This document shows positions 28,286 to 36,755 of a stretch of DNA of 64,000 nucleotides, piece by piece. Each line of letters begins with the position of its first letter. Position 1 is the first letter of the stretch. A model generated the notes under the pieces. The model did not search any database and had not been told where the DNA came from. It was given only the letters and a program-made list of their open reading frames with translations. The DNA is taken from NCBI RefSeq assembly GCF_001984175.1, contig NZ_MTQP01000062.1, forward strand, positions 248,001 through 312,000, written 5' to 3'. The DNA comes from Saccharothrix sp. ALI-22-I (GTDB taxonomy: Bacteria > Actinomycetota > Actinomycetes > Mycobacteriales > Pseudonocardiaceae). The position numbers and the translations under genes are program-made.

Positions 28286-28463
28286 GTTGAATTCGCCTGT
28301 TCCGAACGTTGGACACGCGCGTTCTGAACGTACGACACGCCCGCGTGTCCAACGCTCAGAACGCGCGTGTCCAACGCTCAGAACGCGCGTGTCCAACGCT
28401 CAGAACGCGCGTGTCCAACGTTGGGAACGCGCGTGTCCAACGCTCAGAACAGGCGAGTTGAGC
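28286..28463. repeat. 22-bp repeat array with inverted and direct units
   Basis: Two units in one orientation (28300-28321, 28322-28343) face five units in the other (28340-28361, 28362-28383, 28384-28405, 28406-28427, 28428-28449), consensus CGCGCGTGTCCAACGCTCAGAA. The outer ends also pair (GTTGAATTCGCCTG with CAGGCGAGTTGAGC), so the block can form one long hairpin. There are no spacers, so it is not a CRISPR array. Confidence 0.9.
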
Positions 28464-28474
28464 GGTGGGGTGGG

Positions 28475-29071
28475 TCAGCAGGGGGTGAACTGGGAGGTGG
28501 AGCCCTCGGTGCCCAGGTCTACGCGGAGGGCGCCGCGTTCCTCCTGGAGGGGGTAGACGACTCGCCAGTGGATGCAGTCGGCCTGGAGTTCGGCCGGGGC
28601 CTTGGCGACGTCCTGCGTGCTGGTGAACGTCATCAGCACGCGCAGCCGGGTCGGGGTCACCGACTCGATCCGGTGCACGAAGATCGTGCCGTCCTGTGAG
28701 GTCACGTAGTCCGACAGCCACTCCGACTTCGGCGTCTGGCTCACCCGGTGCGCGGTCACGGTCTTGGCCCACTGGTCGTAGTCGTGGGCGTTGATCGCGT
28801 CGAAGAACTGCTGGAGCACGTCCCGAACGCGTTGGCCGTCGGGGTGCTGGGACGCGTCGATGCTCAGCTGCACGGCGCCGCTGCCCGGCTGCGCACTGCG
28901 CGGTACCGAACTCGACGACCCCGAACTGGGCAACGCGGCCTGCTCGCCCTGCGCCTGCACGGGCCGCTGGTAGAGGTCACGCGCCAGCACGCCGACGCCG
29001 GCCGTGGCGGCGGCGACCAGCAGCACGACGGGCAGCAGCAGGCGCGCGGACACGCTACGAGCGTGCCACAA
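28475..29071 (-). CDS. Membrane-anchored hypothetical protein with NTF2-like external domain
   Basis: 198 residues: an N-terminal signal-anchor helix (about residues 10-28), a low-complexity Ser/Gly/Gln linker (about 40-65), then a folded domain opening QRVRDVLQQFFDAINAHDYDQWAKTV, which is the usual start of an NTF2/SnoaL-like cone fold. Two cysteines (ADCIHW and the terminal C) may pair. The function is unknown. Start uncertain: TTG 29071 or GTG 29053, neither with a clear binding site. It ends 11 bases from the 22-bp repeat array and is divergent from the lanthipeptide locus. Confidence 0.65.
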   Translation of the reverse strand: MWHARSVSARLLLPVVLLVAAATAGVGVLARDLYQRPVQAQGEQAALPSSGSSSSVPRSAQPGSGAVQLSIDASQHPDGQRVRDVLQQFFDAINAHDYDQWAKTVTAHRVSQTPKSEWLSDYVTSQDGTIFVHRIESVTPTRLRVLMTFTSTQDVAKAPAELQADCIHWRVVYPLQEERGALRVDLGTEGSTSQFTPC

Positions 29072-29539
29072 CGTCCGTACGCGCCGGTAATCACCCGGAA
29101 GTCACAGCACCGGACCCACGATCCGCGGACCGGCCATCGCAGACAATGGTCAAACCACAAGATTTCGGAGGATTTTCAACGTATTCGCGCCCTCTTGGCC
29201 GGTCAAGTAAGGGGTATTCACCCGTCGACACCGGTCAGCCACGCGTGGTAACCATTTCGGCAATTACCGATATAACCACAAAGCCGCAGGTGAGCGAGCC
29301 GTGAAGAATTGAACGATCGAGTCTCGTTTAACCTGGAACATCGACGTTGTATCCACCCAAATTGCCGCTAAACATCACGATCGTGTGGTTTGACTGTACT
29401 GACGCCCACCCCTGGTGCAAGTCGAAGCCTGTTAACACCCACACAATGGCCGTAGGGTCCCCCGATCCGGGTATTGCCATTGTCACGCTGGGCGTGCGGA
29501 AATATTCCGGTCGAATAAATCGCAAGGGGGCGAGCCGAC
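29072..29539 (+). promoter_or_regulatory. Leader region upstream of the lanthipeptide synthetase gene
   Basis: About 470 bases without a gene and with noticeably lower GC than the surroundings. A perfect palindrome CACGATCGTG lies at 29376-29385. The segment AAGGGGGCGAG just before 29540 is the probable ribosome binding site. Promoter boxes cannot be assigned with confidence; it is the natural place for a RamR-type or developmental regulator to bind. Confidence 0.4.
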
Positions 29540-32074
29540 GTGGATCTCCGCTATGAGGCCTACTGCTTCGCGGATCGTCTGTTCTACGACGTGCAAAGCC
29601 ACGCCGCGGCGCCTCAGGATGATTTCGCCCAGGTACTCCCCGCGTTGCCCGAGGGCTGGATGCAGGCCGACCGCAACATCTGGCGACACCTCCACCCCGA
29701 CGGCGTGGTGCTGCCCCGGCAGGGCTGGAAGATCCACGTTTCCGCGACCGTGCTCAACGCGGGCGAAGTCCTGCAGAAGTCGTACGAGTACCTGATCGCG
29801 CGGCGCATCCCGTTCAAGTACCTGCGCACCCAGTCGATCGTGCTGGCGCGCAACTCCAAGTACGCCCCACGCGAGGCAAGCGGCAAGCTCATCACGATCT
29901 ACCCGGCCGACGAGGCCGAGCTGGAGTCCACGCTCGCCGAGCTGTCGGAGATCCTGAAGGGCCAGTCGGGCGCGTACATCCTGAGCGACCTCCGCTACGG
30001 CACCGGCCCGCTGTTCGTCCGCTACGGCGGGTTCGTCGAGCAGTGGCTGGAACGGGACGGCAGGCGCGTGCTGGCCATCGAGGGCCCGGACGGCGCGCTC
30101 GTGCCGGACCAGCGCAAACCGACGTTCTGGGTGCCGGACTGGGTGAAGCTGCCCGCGTGCCTGGAGGAACACCTGGCCGCCCGCCGCGCCGGTGACGCCG
30201 ACGCGTTCCCGTACCGGGTGACCCGGTCGCTGCACTTCTCCAACGGCGGCGGCGTGTACGAGGCGGTGCGCAAGGCCGACGACCGGCCGGTGGTGCTCAA
30301 GGAGGCCAGGCCGCACGCCGGGCTCGACCGGGAGAACGTCGACGCGGTGGCCCGGCTGCGCCGCGAGCACGCGATGTTGACCAGGATGGCCGGGGTGCCG
30401 GGCGTGCCCGAGGTGTACGAGCACTTCACCGCGTGGGAGCACGAGTTCGTCGCCATGGCGCGGGTGCCCGGCCGCCCGCTCGGCCAGTGGCTGGGCCAGA
30501 ACTACCCGCTGACCTACCACGAGATCGCCGAGGAGGCGGTCACCGCCTACACCGGGCGGGCGTTGAAGCTCGTCGCCGACGTCGAACGGATCATGGCGGA
30601 CGTGCACGAACGCGGGGTCGTGTTCTGCGACCTGCACCCGCTCAACGTGCTGGTGGACGACGACGACTCGGTGTCGCTGATCGACTTCGAGCTGGCGTTC
30701 GGTATCGAGGAGAACGGCAGACCCACGCTCGGCGCGCCCGGTTTCCAGGCGCCACCGGACCGCAGCGGCTTCGATATCGACGAGCACGCGCTGGCCGCGT
30801 TGCGGCTCTACGTCTTCATGCCGCTCAACGCCGTGATCGAGCTGGCACCGGTGAAGCTGCGTTCGCACGTGGACTTCATCCAGCGGCGCTTCGGCCTGTC
30901 CGACGAGTACTGCGCGAAGATCCTCGACCCGCTGACGCCGCGCACGGACACGCCGACCGGTCCCACGACGACCGCGTTCGACGTGCCCGAACCCGATTGG
31001 CCCGTGGTGCGCAAGTCGATCGCGGCGGCGATCCTGGCCAGCGCCACGCCCCAGCGCACCGACCGGCTGTTCCCCGGTGACGTGGAGCAGTTCGAGGTCG
31101 GCGGCGCGGGGTTCGGCTACGGCGCGGCGGGCGTGCTGCACGCGCTGGACGTCACCGGCATGGGCCGGTTCCCCGAGCACGAGCAGTGGTTGCTGGACGC
31201 GGTGCGCCGCGACCCGCCGAAGGAGCCCGGCTTCTTCACCGGCGCGCACGGCATCGCGTACGTGCTGGAGAACTTCGGCCACCACGACTTCGCGGAGGAG
31301 CTGGTCCGCTCCTACGCGCAGTTGCTGCCGGAAACCCGGGACCACGGCCTCAGCGCCGGCCTGGCGGGCATCGGCCTGAACCTGCTGCACTTCGCGGGCA
31401 CCCGCGAGGACGAGACATACGCTGTGCAGGCGTTGGAGCTGGGCGAACGGCTCGACACCGCGCTCGCCCAGGCCGAGCCGCCTGGCGACAAGGCACGTGC
31501 GGGCTTCGAGCACGGCTGGTCCGGTCCGGCGCTGCTGTTCCTGCGGCTGTTCCAGCACACCGACGACCGCCGTTGGCTCGACCTCGGCGTGCGCGCCCTG
31601 GAACGGGACCTGGCCGAGACGATGACCGCGTTGGACGGCTCGACGCAGGTTCGCGACGGCAACGCCCGCGCCCTGCCCTACGTCGGTGTCGGCAGTGCCG
31701 GTATCGCGCTGGTGCTCAACGAGTTCCGCCTGGCCGTGCCGGATCTCCCGGTCGTCGAACGGCTGCCGGAGCTGGTCGCGAGCACGACGGGCGAATTCGT
31801 GATCCAACCGGCGTTGATGCTCGGCCGGGCGGGGCTGCTCGCCACACTCGCCCACGCGGGCGGGTCGCGGCAGGCGATCGACCGGCACCTCGCCGCGCTG
31901 GCCTGGCACGCCGTGCCCTACCAGGAGGGCCTGGCGTTCCCCGGCATCCAGTTGCGCCGGTTGTCGATGGACCTCGACACCGGCGGCGCGGGTGTCCTGC
32001 TGGCGCTCGGCTCCGCAGTGGACGGCACCCCCGTGCTGCCGTTCCTCACAGCCCCGGCCCCCATGGGCCGGTAG
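29540..32074 (+). CDS. ramC: Class III lanthipeptide synthetase (LanKC)
   Basis: 844-residue trifunctional enzyme. Residues 1-215 are the lyase-like N-terminal region; 230-470 form a Ser/Thr kinase with glycine loop FSNGGGVYEAV (233-243), Lys254 in VVLKEARPH, catalytic loop CDLHPLNV (Asp364) and DFE (Asp382); about 500-844 is a LanC-like cyclase. The cyclase lacks the zinc-binding Cys-Cys-His set (the position reads FEHGWSG), which separates class III from class IV. It phosphorylates Ser in the precursor at 32117, eliminates phosphate, and forms lanthionine or labionin rings. GTG start. Closest concept: RamC/AmfT of the SapB pathway. Confidence 0.95.
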   Translation: MDLRYEAYCFADRLFYDVQSHAAAPQDDFAQVLPALPEGWMQADRNIWRHLHPDGVVLPRQGWKIHVSATVLNAGEVLQKSYEYLIARRIPFKYLRTQSIVLARNSKYAPREASGKLITIYPADEAELESTLAELSEILKGQSGAYILSDLRYGTGPLFVRYGGFVEQWLERDGRRVLAIEGPDGALVPDQRKPTFWVPDWVKLPACLEEHLAARRAGDADAFPYRVTRSLHFSNGGGVYEAVRKADDRPVVLKEARPHAGLDRENVDAVARLRREHAMLTRMAGVPGVPEVYEHFTAWEHEFVAMARVPGRPLGQWLGQNYPLTYHEIAEEAVTAYTGRALKLVADVERIMADVHERGVVFCDLHPLNVLVDDDDSVSLIDFELAFGIEENGRPTLGAPGFQAPPDRSGFDIDEHALAALRLYVFMPLNAVIELAPVKLRSHVDFIQRRFGLSDEYCAKILDPLTPRTDTPTGPTTTAFDVPEPDWPVVRKSIAAAILASATPQRTDRLFPGDVEQFEVGGAGFGYGAAGVLHALDVTGMGRFPEHEQWLLDAVRRDPPKEPGFFTGAHGIAYVLENFGHHDFAEELVRSYAQLLPETRDHGLSAGLAGIGLNLLHFAGTREDETYAVQALELGERLDTALAQAEPPGDKARAGFEHGWSGPALLFLRLFQHTDDRRWLDLGVRALERDLAETMTALDGSTQVRDGNARALPYVGVGSAGIALVLNEFRLAVPDLPVVERLPELVASTTGEFVIQPALMLGRAGLLATLAHAGGSRQAIDRHLAALAWHAVPYQEGLAFPGIQLRRLSMDLDTGGAGVLLALGSAVDGTPVLPFLTAPAPMGR

Positions 32075-32116
32075 CAGTACCCCTTTCCGGACCCCCGAAG
32101 GAACCTAGGAGTCACG

Positions 32117-32287
32117 ATGGACTTCATCCTCGACCTCCAGGACCTCGAAACCCCCGAGGCCCAGTCCAACGCGATGGCGCACCACAGCGGCGGCAGCAGC
32201 AACAGCGGTGGCGGCAGCAACACGGCGTCCAACCTCTCGCTGTTCTCGTGCTGGAACAACTCCACGCTGAGCCTGCTGGCCTGCTGA
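32117..32287 (+). CDS. ramS: Class III lanthipeptide precursor, SapB/AmfS-like
   Basis: 56-residue peptide, too short for most gene finders. ATG 32117 with AGGAG seven bases upstream. The leader has ILDLQDLETPE, matching the LxLQ-ETP leader of RamS/AmfS. The core contains two labionin-type motifs, S38-xx-S41-xxx-C45 and S49-xx-S52-xxx-C56, the second ending at the final Cys, as in SapB. Between them and the leader lies an unusual Ser/Gly/Asn spacer (residues 24-37) after a HH pair. The product is expected to be an amphiphilic surface-active peptide that helps aerial hyphae emerge. 42 bases after the synthetase gene. Confidence 0.93.
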   Translation: MDFILDLQDLETPEAQSNAMAHHSGGSSNSGGGSNTASNLSLFSCWNNSTLSLLAC

Positions 32288-32308
32288 CCGACTCCGGTGC
32301 GGGAAACC

Positions 32309-32343
32309 GGGTGAGCGGCGCAGTCGAAGTGCGCCGCTCACCC
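32309..32343 (+). terminator. Hairpin 1 after lanthipeptide precursor
   Basis: A perfect 14-bp stem, GGGTGAGCGGCGCA with TGCGCCGCTCACCC, and a seven-base loop, 21 bases past the precursor stop. It may stabilise or terminate the precursor mRNA before the ABC genes. Confidence 0.75.
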
Positions 32344-32351
32344 AGCCTGGA

Positions 32352-32379
32352 GGGGTCCGACGGCGTGCCGTCGGACCCC
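32352..32379 (+). terminator. Hairpin 2 before ABC exporter genes
   Basis: A perfect 12-bp stem, GGGGTCCGACGG with CCGTCGGACCCC, four-base loop, eight bases after the first hairpin. The pair resembles an attenuator between precursor and exporter genes. Confidence 0.75.
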
Positions 32380-32410
32380 CGCCCACATGATGCGCTCTGA
32401 GAGGTCGCCT

Positions 32411-34054
32411 GTGACGCTGGAGGGGCGCGTTTCAACGCAGCCATCCAACGCTAGGGAGCACGGGATGTTGCTGTCGGTGGTTCGGCGTGATCCTCGGTGG
32501 CTGTTGTTGGCGTTGAACGCGCTGCCGGTCACCGCGGCGGGTCTCCTGCTGCCCACCGCGCTGGCCTCGGCGGTGGACATGGCGTTGGCCGGTCGGCTGG
32601 ACGGCGGCACGGTGTTGTGGCTGGTCGGGCTCGCGGGCGTGGAAGTGCTCGGTGACGCGATCGGCGTGGTGCTGGCGGCGTCGATCACGGCGCGCGGTGC
32701 GACGTGGTTGCGGCGGCGGTTGACCGAGCACCTGTTGGCGCTGGGTCACCCGGCGCGGTTCGAGGCCGGTGACGCGGTGAGCCGGTTGACCGGTGACAGC
32801 GCGATCGCCGGCGGTGTCGCGGTGCTGGCGGTGGACCTGGGCATCTCGGCGCTCACGGCGGCCGGCGCGATCACGGCGTTGGCGTTGCTGGACTGGCGGC
32901 TCGCGGTGGTGTTCCTGTTGAGCGTGCCGTTGGCGGCGCTGCTGGTGCGGTCCCACCTGCGGCTGACGGCCGCGGACGTGGCCGCCTACCAGGAAGTCTC
33001 CGGCGAGTTGTCCGCACGGCTCGTGGACGCGGTCGGCGGGTTGCGCACGATCGCCGCCTCCGGCCGGGCCGACCAGGAGGCCGAACGCGTGTTGCGCCCC
33101 CTCCCCCGACTCACCGCCGCGGGCGTGGGCATGTGGCGCACCCAGGCGCGGATGATCTGGCGGGCCGGGCTGCTGCTGCCCGCGGTGGAACTGGCCGTGC
33201 TGACCGCCGCCGGGTTCGGCGTGGTCGCGGGCCGGTTGAGCATCGGTGACGTGCTGGCCGTGCTGGGGTACGTGGCGCTGGGGATGACGGTGGTCGGGCA
33301 GGCCACCGTGTTGACGGCTCTGCAACGAGCCCGGGCATCGGCCCAACGGCTGGAGGAAGTGCTGTCGACGCCCGTGCCGCCGACCGAGTGGCCGGGCTAC
33401 GCGGCGTCGGGCGAGGTGGTGCTGAGCGGGGTGTCCGTGTCGGGTGCCCTGCACGACGTCGACCTGACCGTGCCCGCCGGGACGTTCATGGCCGTGGTCG
33501 GGCGGTCCGGGTCGGGCAAGTCCGCGTTGGCGGCGGTGATCGGCGGGTTGGCCCGGCCCTCGGCCGGACAGGTGCGGCGCGGCGGGTCCGTCGGCTACGC
33601 GTTCGAGCGGCCCGCCCTGGTCGGCACGACCGTCGCCGACGCGGTCCGGTACGGAACCTCCCTCGACCCGACCGACGTGATCGCGGCCTGTCGGGCCGCG
33701 CAGGTGCACGACGTGGTGGTGCGGCTGCCCGAGGGCTACCAGACCCCGATGTCGGCCGCGCCGATGTCCGGTGGTGAGGCGCAACGCCTGGGGCTGGCCA
33801 GGGCGTTCGTGCGCGATCCGGCGGTACTGGTGCTGGACGACGCCACGGCCAGCCTGGACATGGTGACGGAGTCCACTGTGGAGCGTGCGGTCGAGTCGGC
33901 GCTGCCCGGTCGGACCCGGGTCGTGGTGACGCACCGCGCGGCGACGGCACGGCGGGCGGACGTCGTGGTCTGGCTGGACGACGGCCGGGTGCGCGCGGTG
34001 GGTCCGCACTCCGAACTGTGGGACGACGACGAGTACCGGGCGGTGTTCGGCTGA
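32411..34054 (+). CDS. ABC exporter (fused membrane and ATPase), first of pair, RamA/AmfB-like
   Basis: About 547 residues: six transmembrane helices in the first 300 residues (for example LLLALNALPVTAAGLLLPTAL), then an ATPase domain with Walker A GRSGSGKSALAA, signature MSGGEAQRLGLARAF and Walker B VLVLDDATASLD. Presumed to export the modified lanthipeptide as a heterodimer with the next gene. GTG 32411 is preferred, with TGAGAGG six bases upstream; ATG 32387 and ATG 32465 are also possible. The stop overlaps the next start (TGATG). Confidence 0.9.
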   Translation: MTLEGRVSTQPSNAREHGMLLSVVRRDPRWLLLALNALPVTAAGLLLPTALASAVDMALAGRLDGGTVLWLVGLAGVEVLGDAIGVVLAASITARGATWLRRRLTEHLLALGHPARFEAGDAVSRLTGDSAIAGGVAVLAVDLGISALTAAGAITALALLDWRLAVVFLLSVPLAALLVRSHLRLTAADVAAYQEVSGELSARLVDAVGGLRTIAASGRADQEAERVLRPLPRLTAAGVGMWRTQARMIWRAGLLLPAVELAVLTAAGFGVVAGRLSIGDVLAVLGYVALGMTVVGQATVLTALQRARASAQRLEEVLSTPVPPTEWPGYAASGEVVLSGVSVSGALHDVDLTVPAGTFMAVVGRSGSGKSALAAVIGGLARPSAGQVRRGGSVGYAFERPALVGTTVADAVRYGTSLDPTDVIAACRAAQVHDVVVRLPEGYQTPMSAAPMSGGEAQRLGLARAFVRDPAVLVLDDATASLDMVTESTVERAVESALPGRTRVVVTHRAATARRADVVVWLDDGRVRAVGPHSELWDDDEYRAVFG

Positions 34055-35757
34055 TGGCCTACCTGCGGGCGTTGCGTGACCAGCGGCGCGGCATCGTGGT
34101 GCTGCTCGGTTGGTCGGTGCTGGAGGGTGTGCCCGCGCTGCTGTCCGGCCGGTTGGTCGGGCTGGCGGTGGACCGGGGGTTCGCGGCCGGGCGGCCGTGG
34201 GTCGGTGTCGGGTGGCTGCTGCTGTTCGCGGCGGTGGCGGTGCTCGGCGGGTTCGGGTTGCGGCAGGTGTTCATGCGGCTGGGCGCGGTGATCGAGCCGC
34301 TGCGGGACGCGTTGGTGCGCGAGGTCGTGCGCGGGGTGCTGCACGCCGGGTCGCACACCCGACAGCCGGACGCGAGCGCGGTCGCCCGGATCACCCGGCA
34401 CGTCGAGGTGGTGCGCGACGCGACCGCGGGTGTGCTGGTGCAGGCACGTGCGCTGCTGGTGACGACGACCGCCGCGCTGGTCGGGTTGGCGGCCACGGTG
34501 TCGTCGTCGTTGGCTTGGCTGGTGATCACGCCGGTGGTGGCGGCGCTGGTGCTGTTCGGGCTGCTGCTGCCGTCGTTGGCGCGCAGGCAGCGGCGGCTGG
34601 TGATGGCCGACGAACAGGCGGCTTCGGTGGCCGGGACGGTGTTCCTCGGTGTCCGGGACGTGGTGGCCGTCGGCGGTTCCGGGCACGCGTTGCGCGATGT
34701 GATGGCGCAGGTGGACCGGCAGGCTTCGGCGACCGTGCGGATGGCGTTCGCCGCGGCCCTGCGCGGTGTGGTGATCGCGTTGGGCGGGTTCGCGCCGCTG
34801 GTGTTGTTGCTGGTCATGGCGCCGGGGATGGTGCGGGCCGGGACGTTGACGGCCGGCGAGGTGCTGGGCGCGGTGGTGTACCTGAGCACCAGCGTGCAGC
34901 CGGCGTTGCGCGGATTGGCCGATACGACGAGCACCGTGGTGCTGCGGCTCGTGGTGGCGTTGCGGCGGTTGGCGGAGGCCGCGCCACCGATCGAGCCGGT
35001 GGGCGGTGACGCGGTGCCCGACGGGCACGAGGTGGAGCTGCGCGGGGTGACGTTCGGGTGGAGCGCGTCGGCCGAGCCGGTGGTGCGGTCACTCGATCTG
35101 GTGCTGCCCGAGGGCTCGCACCTGGCCGTGGTGGGGCCGAGCGGGATCGGCAAGTCGACGTTGGCCGGACTGGTGACCGGGCTGGTGGAGCCGCAGGCCG
35201 GGGTCGTGTGCTTCGGCGGTGTGCCGGTGCGGTCGGTGGTGCCGGAGGTGCGGAACCGGCGGATCGCCCTGGTGCCGCAGGAGACGTACCTGTTCACCGG
35301 GACGGTGCGGGAGAACCTGTCGTTGTTCGCGCCTTCGGCGTCGGACGCGGCGCTGTTGGAGGCCGCGTCGGCGGTCGGCGCGTCGGATCTCGTGGCCCGG
35401 TTGGGTGGTCTGGCCGGGACGGTCGGCCACGCCGGCGGCGGGTTGTCCGGCGGTGAGGCGCAATTGCTGGCCGCCGCACGGGTCTACGCGTCGGCTGCGG
35501 ACGTGGTGATCCTGGACGAGGCGACGTCGTCCCTGGACCCGGCGGCCGAAGCCGTGGTGGAGCAGGCCTTCGCGGCCCGCGGCGGCACGTTGATCGTCAT
35601 CGCGCACCGGCTGTCGTCCGCGTTGCGGGCCGACCTGGTCCTGCTGATGGACGGCGGCCCCCCGCTACTGGGCGCCCACACCGACCTCCTGGACGCCTCC
35701 CCCCTCTACCGCGACCTCATGGCCGCATGGCAACCCGCCCCGACCGCTCTGCGCTGA
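34054..35757 (+). CDS. ABC exporter (fused membrane and ATPase), second of pair, RamB/AmfA-like
   Basis: 567 residues with a six-helix membrane domain and C-terminal ATPase: Walker A GPSGIGKSTLAGL, signature LSGGEAQLLAAARVY and Walker B VVILDEATSSLD, H-loop IAHRLSS. Start ATG shares one base with the previous stop, so the two half-transporters are made in equal amounts and likely form a heterodimer. The signature motif is canonical in both partners. Neither has the N-terminal C39 peptidase domain, consistent with class III systems in which leader removal is done elsewhere. No terminator is clear after it. Confidence 0.9.
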   Translation: MAYLRALRDQRRGIVVLLGWSVLEGVPALLSGRLVGLAVDRGFAAGRPWVGVGWLLLFAAVAVLGGFGLRQVFMRLGAVIEPLRDALVREVVRGVLHAGSHTRQPDASAVARITRHVEVVRDATAGVLVQARALLVTTTAALVGLAATVSSSLAWLVITPVVAALVLFGLLLPSLARRQRRLVMADEQAASVAGTVFLGVRDVVAVGGSGHALRDVMAQVDRQASATVRMAFAAALRGVVIALGGFAPLVLLLVMAPGMVRAGTLTAGEVLGAVVYLSTSVQPALRGLADTTSTVVLRLVVALRRLAEAAPPIEPVGGDAVPDGHEVELRGVTFGWSASAEPVVRSLDLVLPEGSHLAVVGPSGIGKSTLAGLVTGLVEPQAGVVCFGGVPVRSVVPEVRNRRIALVPQETYLFTGTVRENLSLFAPSASDAALLEAASAVGASDLVARLGGLAGTVGHAGGGLSGGEAQLLAAARVYASAADVVILDEATSSLDPAAEAVVEQAFAARGGTLIVIAHRLSSALRADLVLLMDGGPPLLGAHTDLLDASPLYRDLMAAWQPAPTALR

Positions 35758-35975
35758 CCCCACTCGCTCTCCCGGTGCGGTTATCCATATCACCTCCAGT
35801 CGCTTGCGCTCGTCGTCGGCACCGGCGACACCACCGCCCAACAGGTACGCGACCTCGCGGCAGGCACACGGCAGTTCGACGGGAGCATCCCGTTATGCCC
35901 GAGCCGGACCGGGACCCGGCTTTGATCTTATCGGCGGGGGTCTGACAGTTCTGGGTTCAGGGGCGGTACGACCGT

Positions 35976-36479
35976 TCAGCCCACGCGGTGCAGCCAGGTG
36001 ACGGGGGCGCCGTCGCCTGCGCGTCGGAAGGGTTCCAGGGCGTCGTCCCAGGCCGCGCCCAGGATCTCGTCCACGCCGTGCGCGAACGACTCGCCGCCTC
36101 TGCTCCTGGCGGCCAGGGCTCGGAGTTGGTCCTCGGACACGACGATGTCGCCGTTCGCGCTGGTGCGGGCGTGCCACAAGCCCAGCACGGGCGCGAAGCA
36201 GTACCGCACGCCGTCCACGCCCGGACTCGGGTCTTCCGTCACCTCGAACCTGAGCATCGGCCACGCTCTGAGCGCGGACACGAGTCGGGCCCCGGTGCCG
36301 GCGTCGCCGGTCCAGTTGCATTCGGCGCGCAACTGCCCTGGCGCGGCGGGCTGCGCCGCCCACTTGAGGTCCGCTCGCTCACCGAGGGTGCCCGAGATCG
36401 CCCACTCGACGTGCGGACAGACCGCAGACGGCGACGAGTGGACGTAGACCACGCCACTGGTGCTGCCACGGGTGCTCAC
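35976..36479 (-). CDS. DUF3145 domain-containing protein
   Basis: 167 residues, actinobacteria-specific family of unknown role. Family blocks recognised include TSGVVYVHSSPSAVCPHVEWAI at the N-terminus, LKWAAQPAAPGQLRAECNW in the middle and FAPVLGLWHARTSANGDIVVSEDQLR. Soluble, without signal peptide or membrane helix. GTG start at 36479. It is encoded opposite to the lanthipeptide operon and separated from the subtilase gene by a terminator, so probably monocistronic. Confidence 0.9.
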   Translation of the reverse strand: MSTRGSTSGVVYVHSSPSAVCPHVEWAISGTLGERADLKWAAQPAAPGQLRAECNWTGDAGTGARLVSALRAWPMLRFEVTEDPSPGVDGVRYCFAPVLGLWHARTSANGDIVVSEDQLRALAARSRGGESFAHGVDEILGAAWDDALEPFRRAGDGAPVTWLHRVG

Positions 36480-36656
36480 AGCTGACCTCCGCTACTCGAC
36501 GAGGGACGTCTTCCCCTACGACCTCTCGAGGATGCGGACGATCTTGCGAATTCCCGACTTGGTCATTCTGCCCGTTGCGGCAGCAGTCCGCCATAAGAAC
36601 CATCCCGTTCCTCACCCGAGTGGGTCAGATACAGGACTTTCGACCCTGAAACGCCG

Positions 36657-36687
36657 ACCTCGCGACCCGGAGACCGGGCCGCGAGGT
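36657..36687 (-). terminator. Terminator after the subtilase gene
   Basis: ACCTCGCG with CGCGAGGT plus an inner CCCGG/CCGGG pair, within the 276-base gap between the subtilase stop and DUF3145. Confidence 0.7.
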
Positions 36688-36755
36688 GACCTTGTGAGAT
36701 CAACCGGACACGTTGACGTGATCAACGCCTGATAAGCGCAGCGATCAGCGGCTGA

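Noticed and set aside
28286-28463. CRISPR array
   Set aside because: Units are directly adjacent without unique spacers, occur in both orientations, and no cas genes are present.
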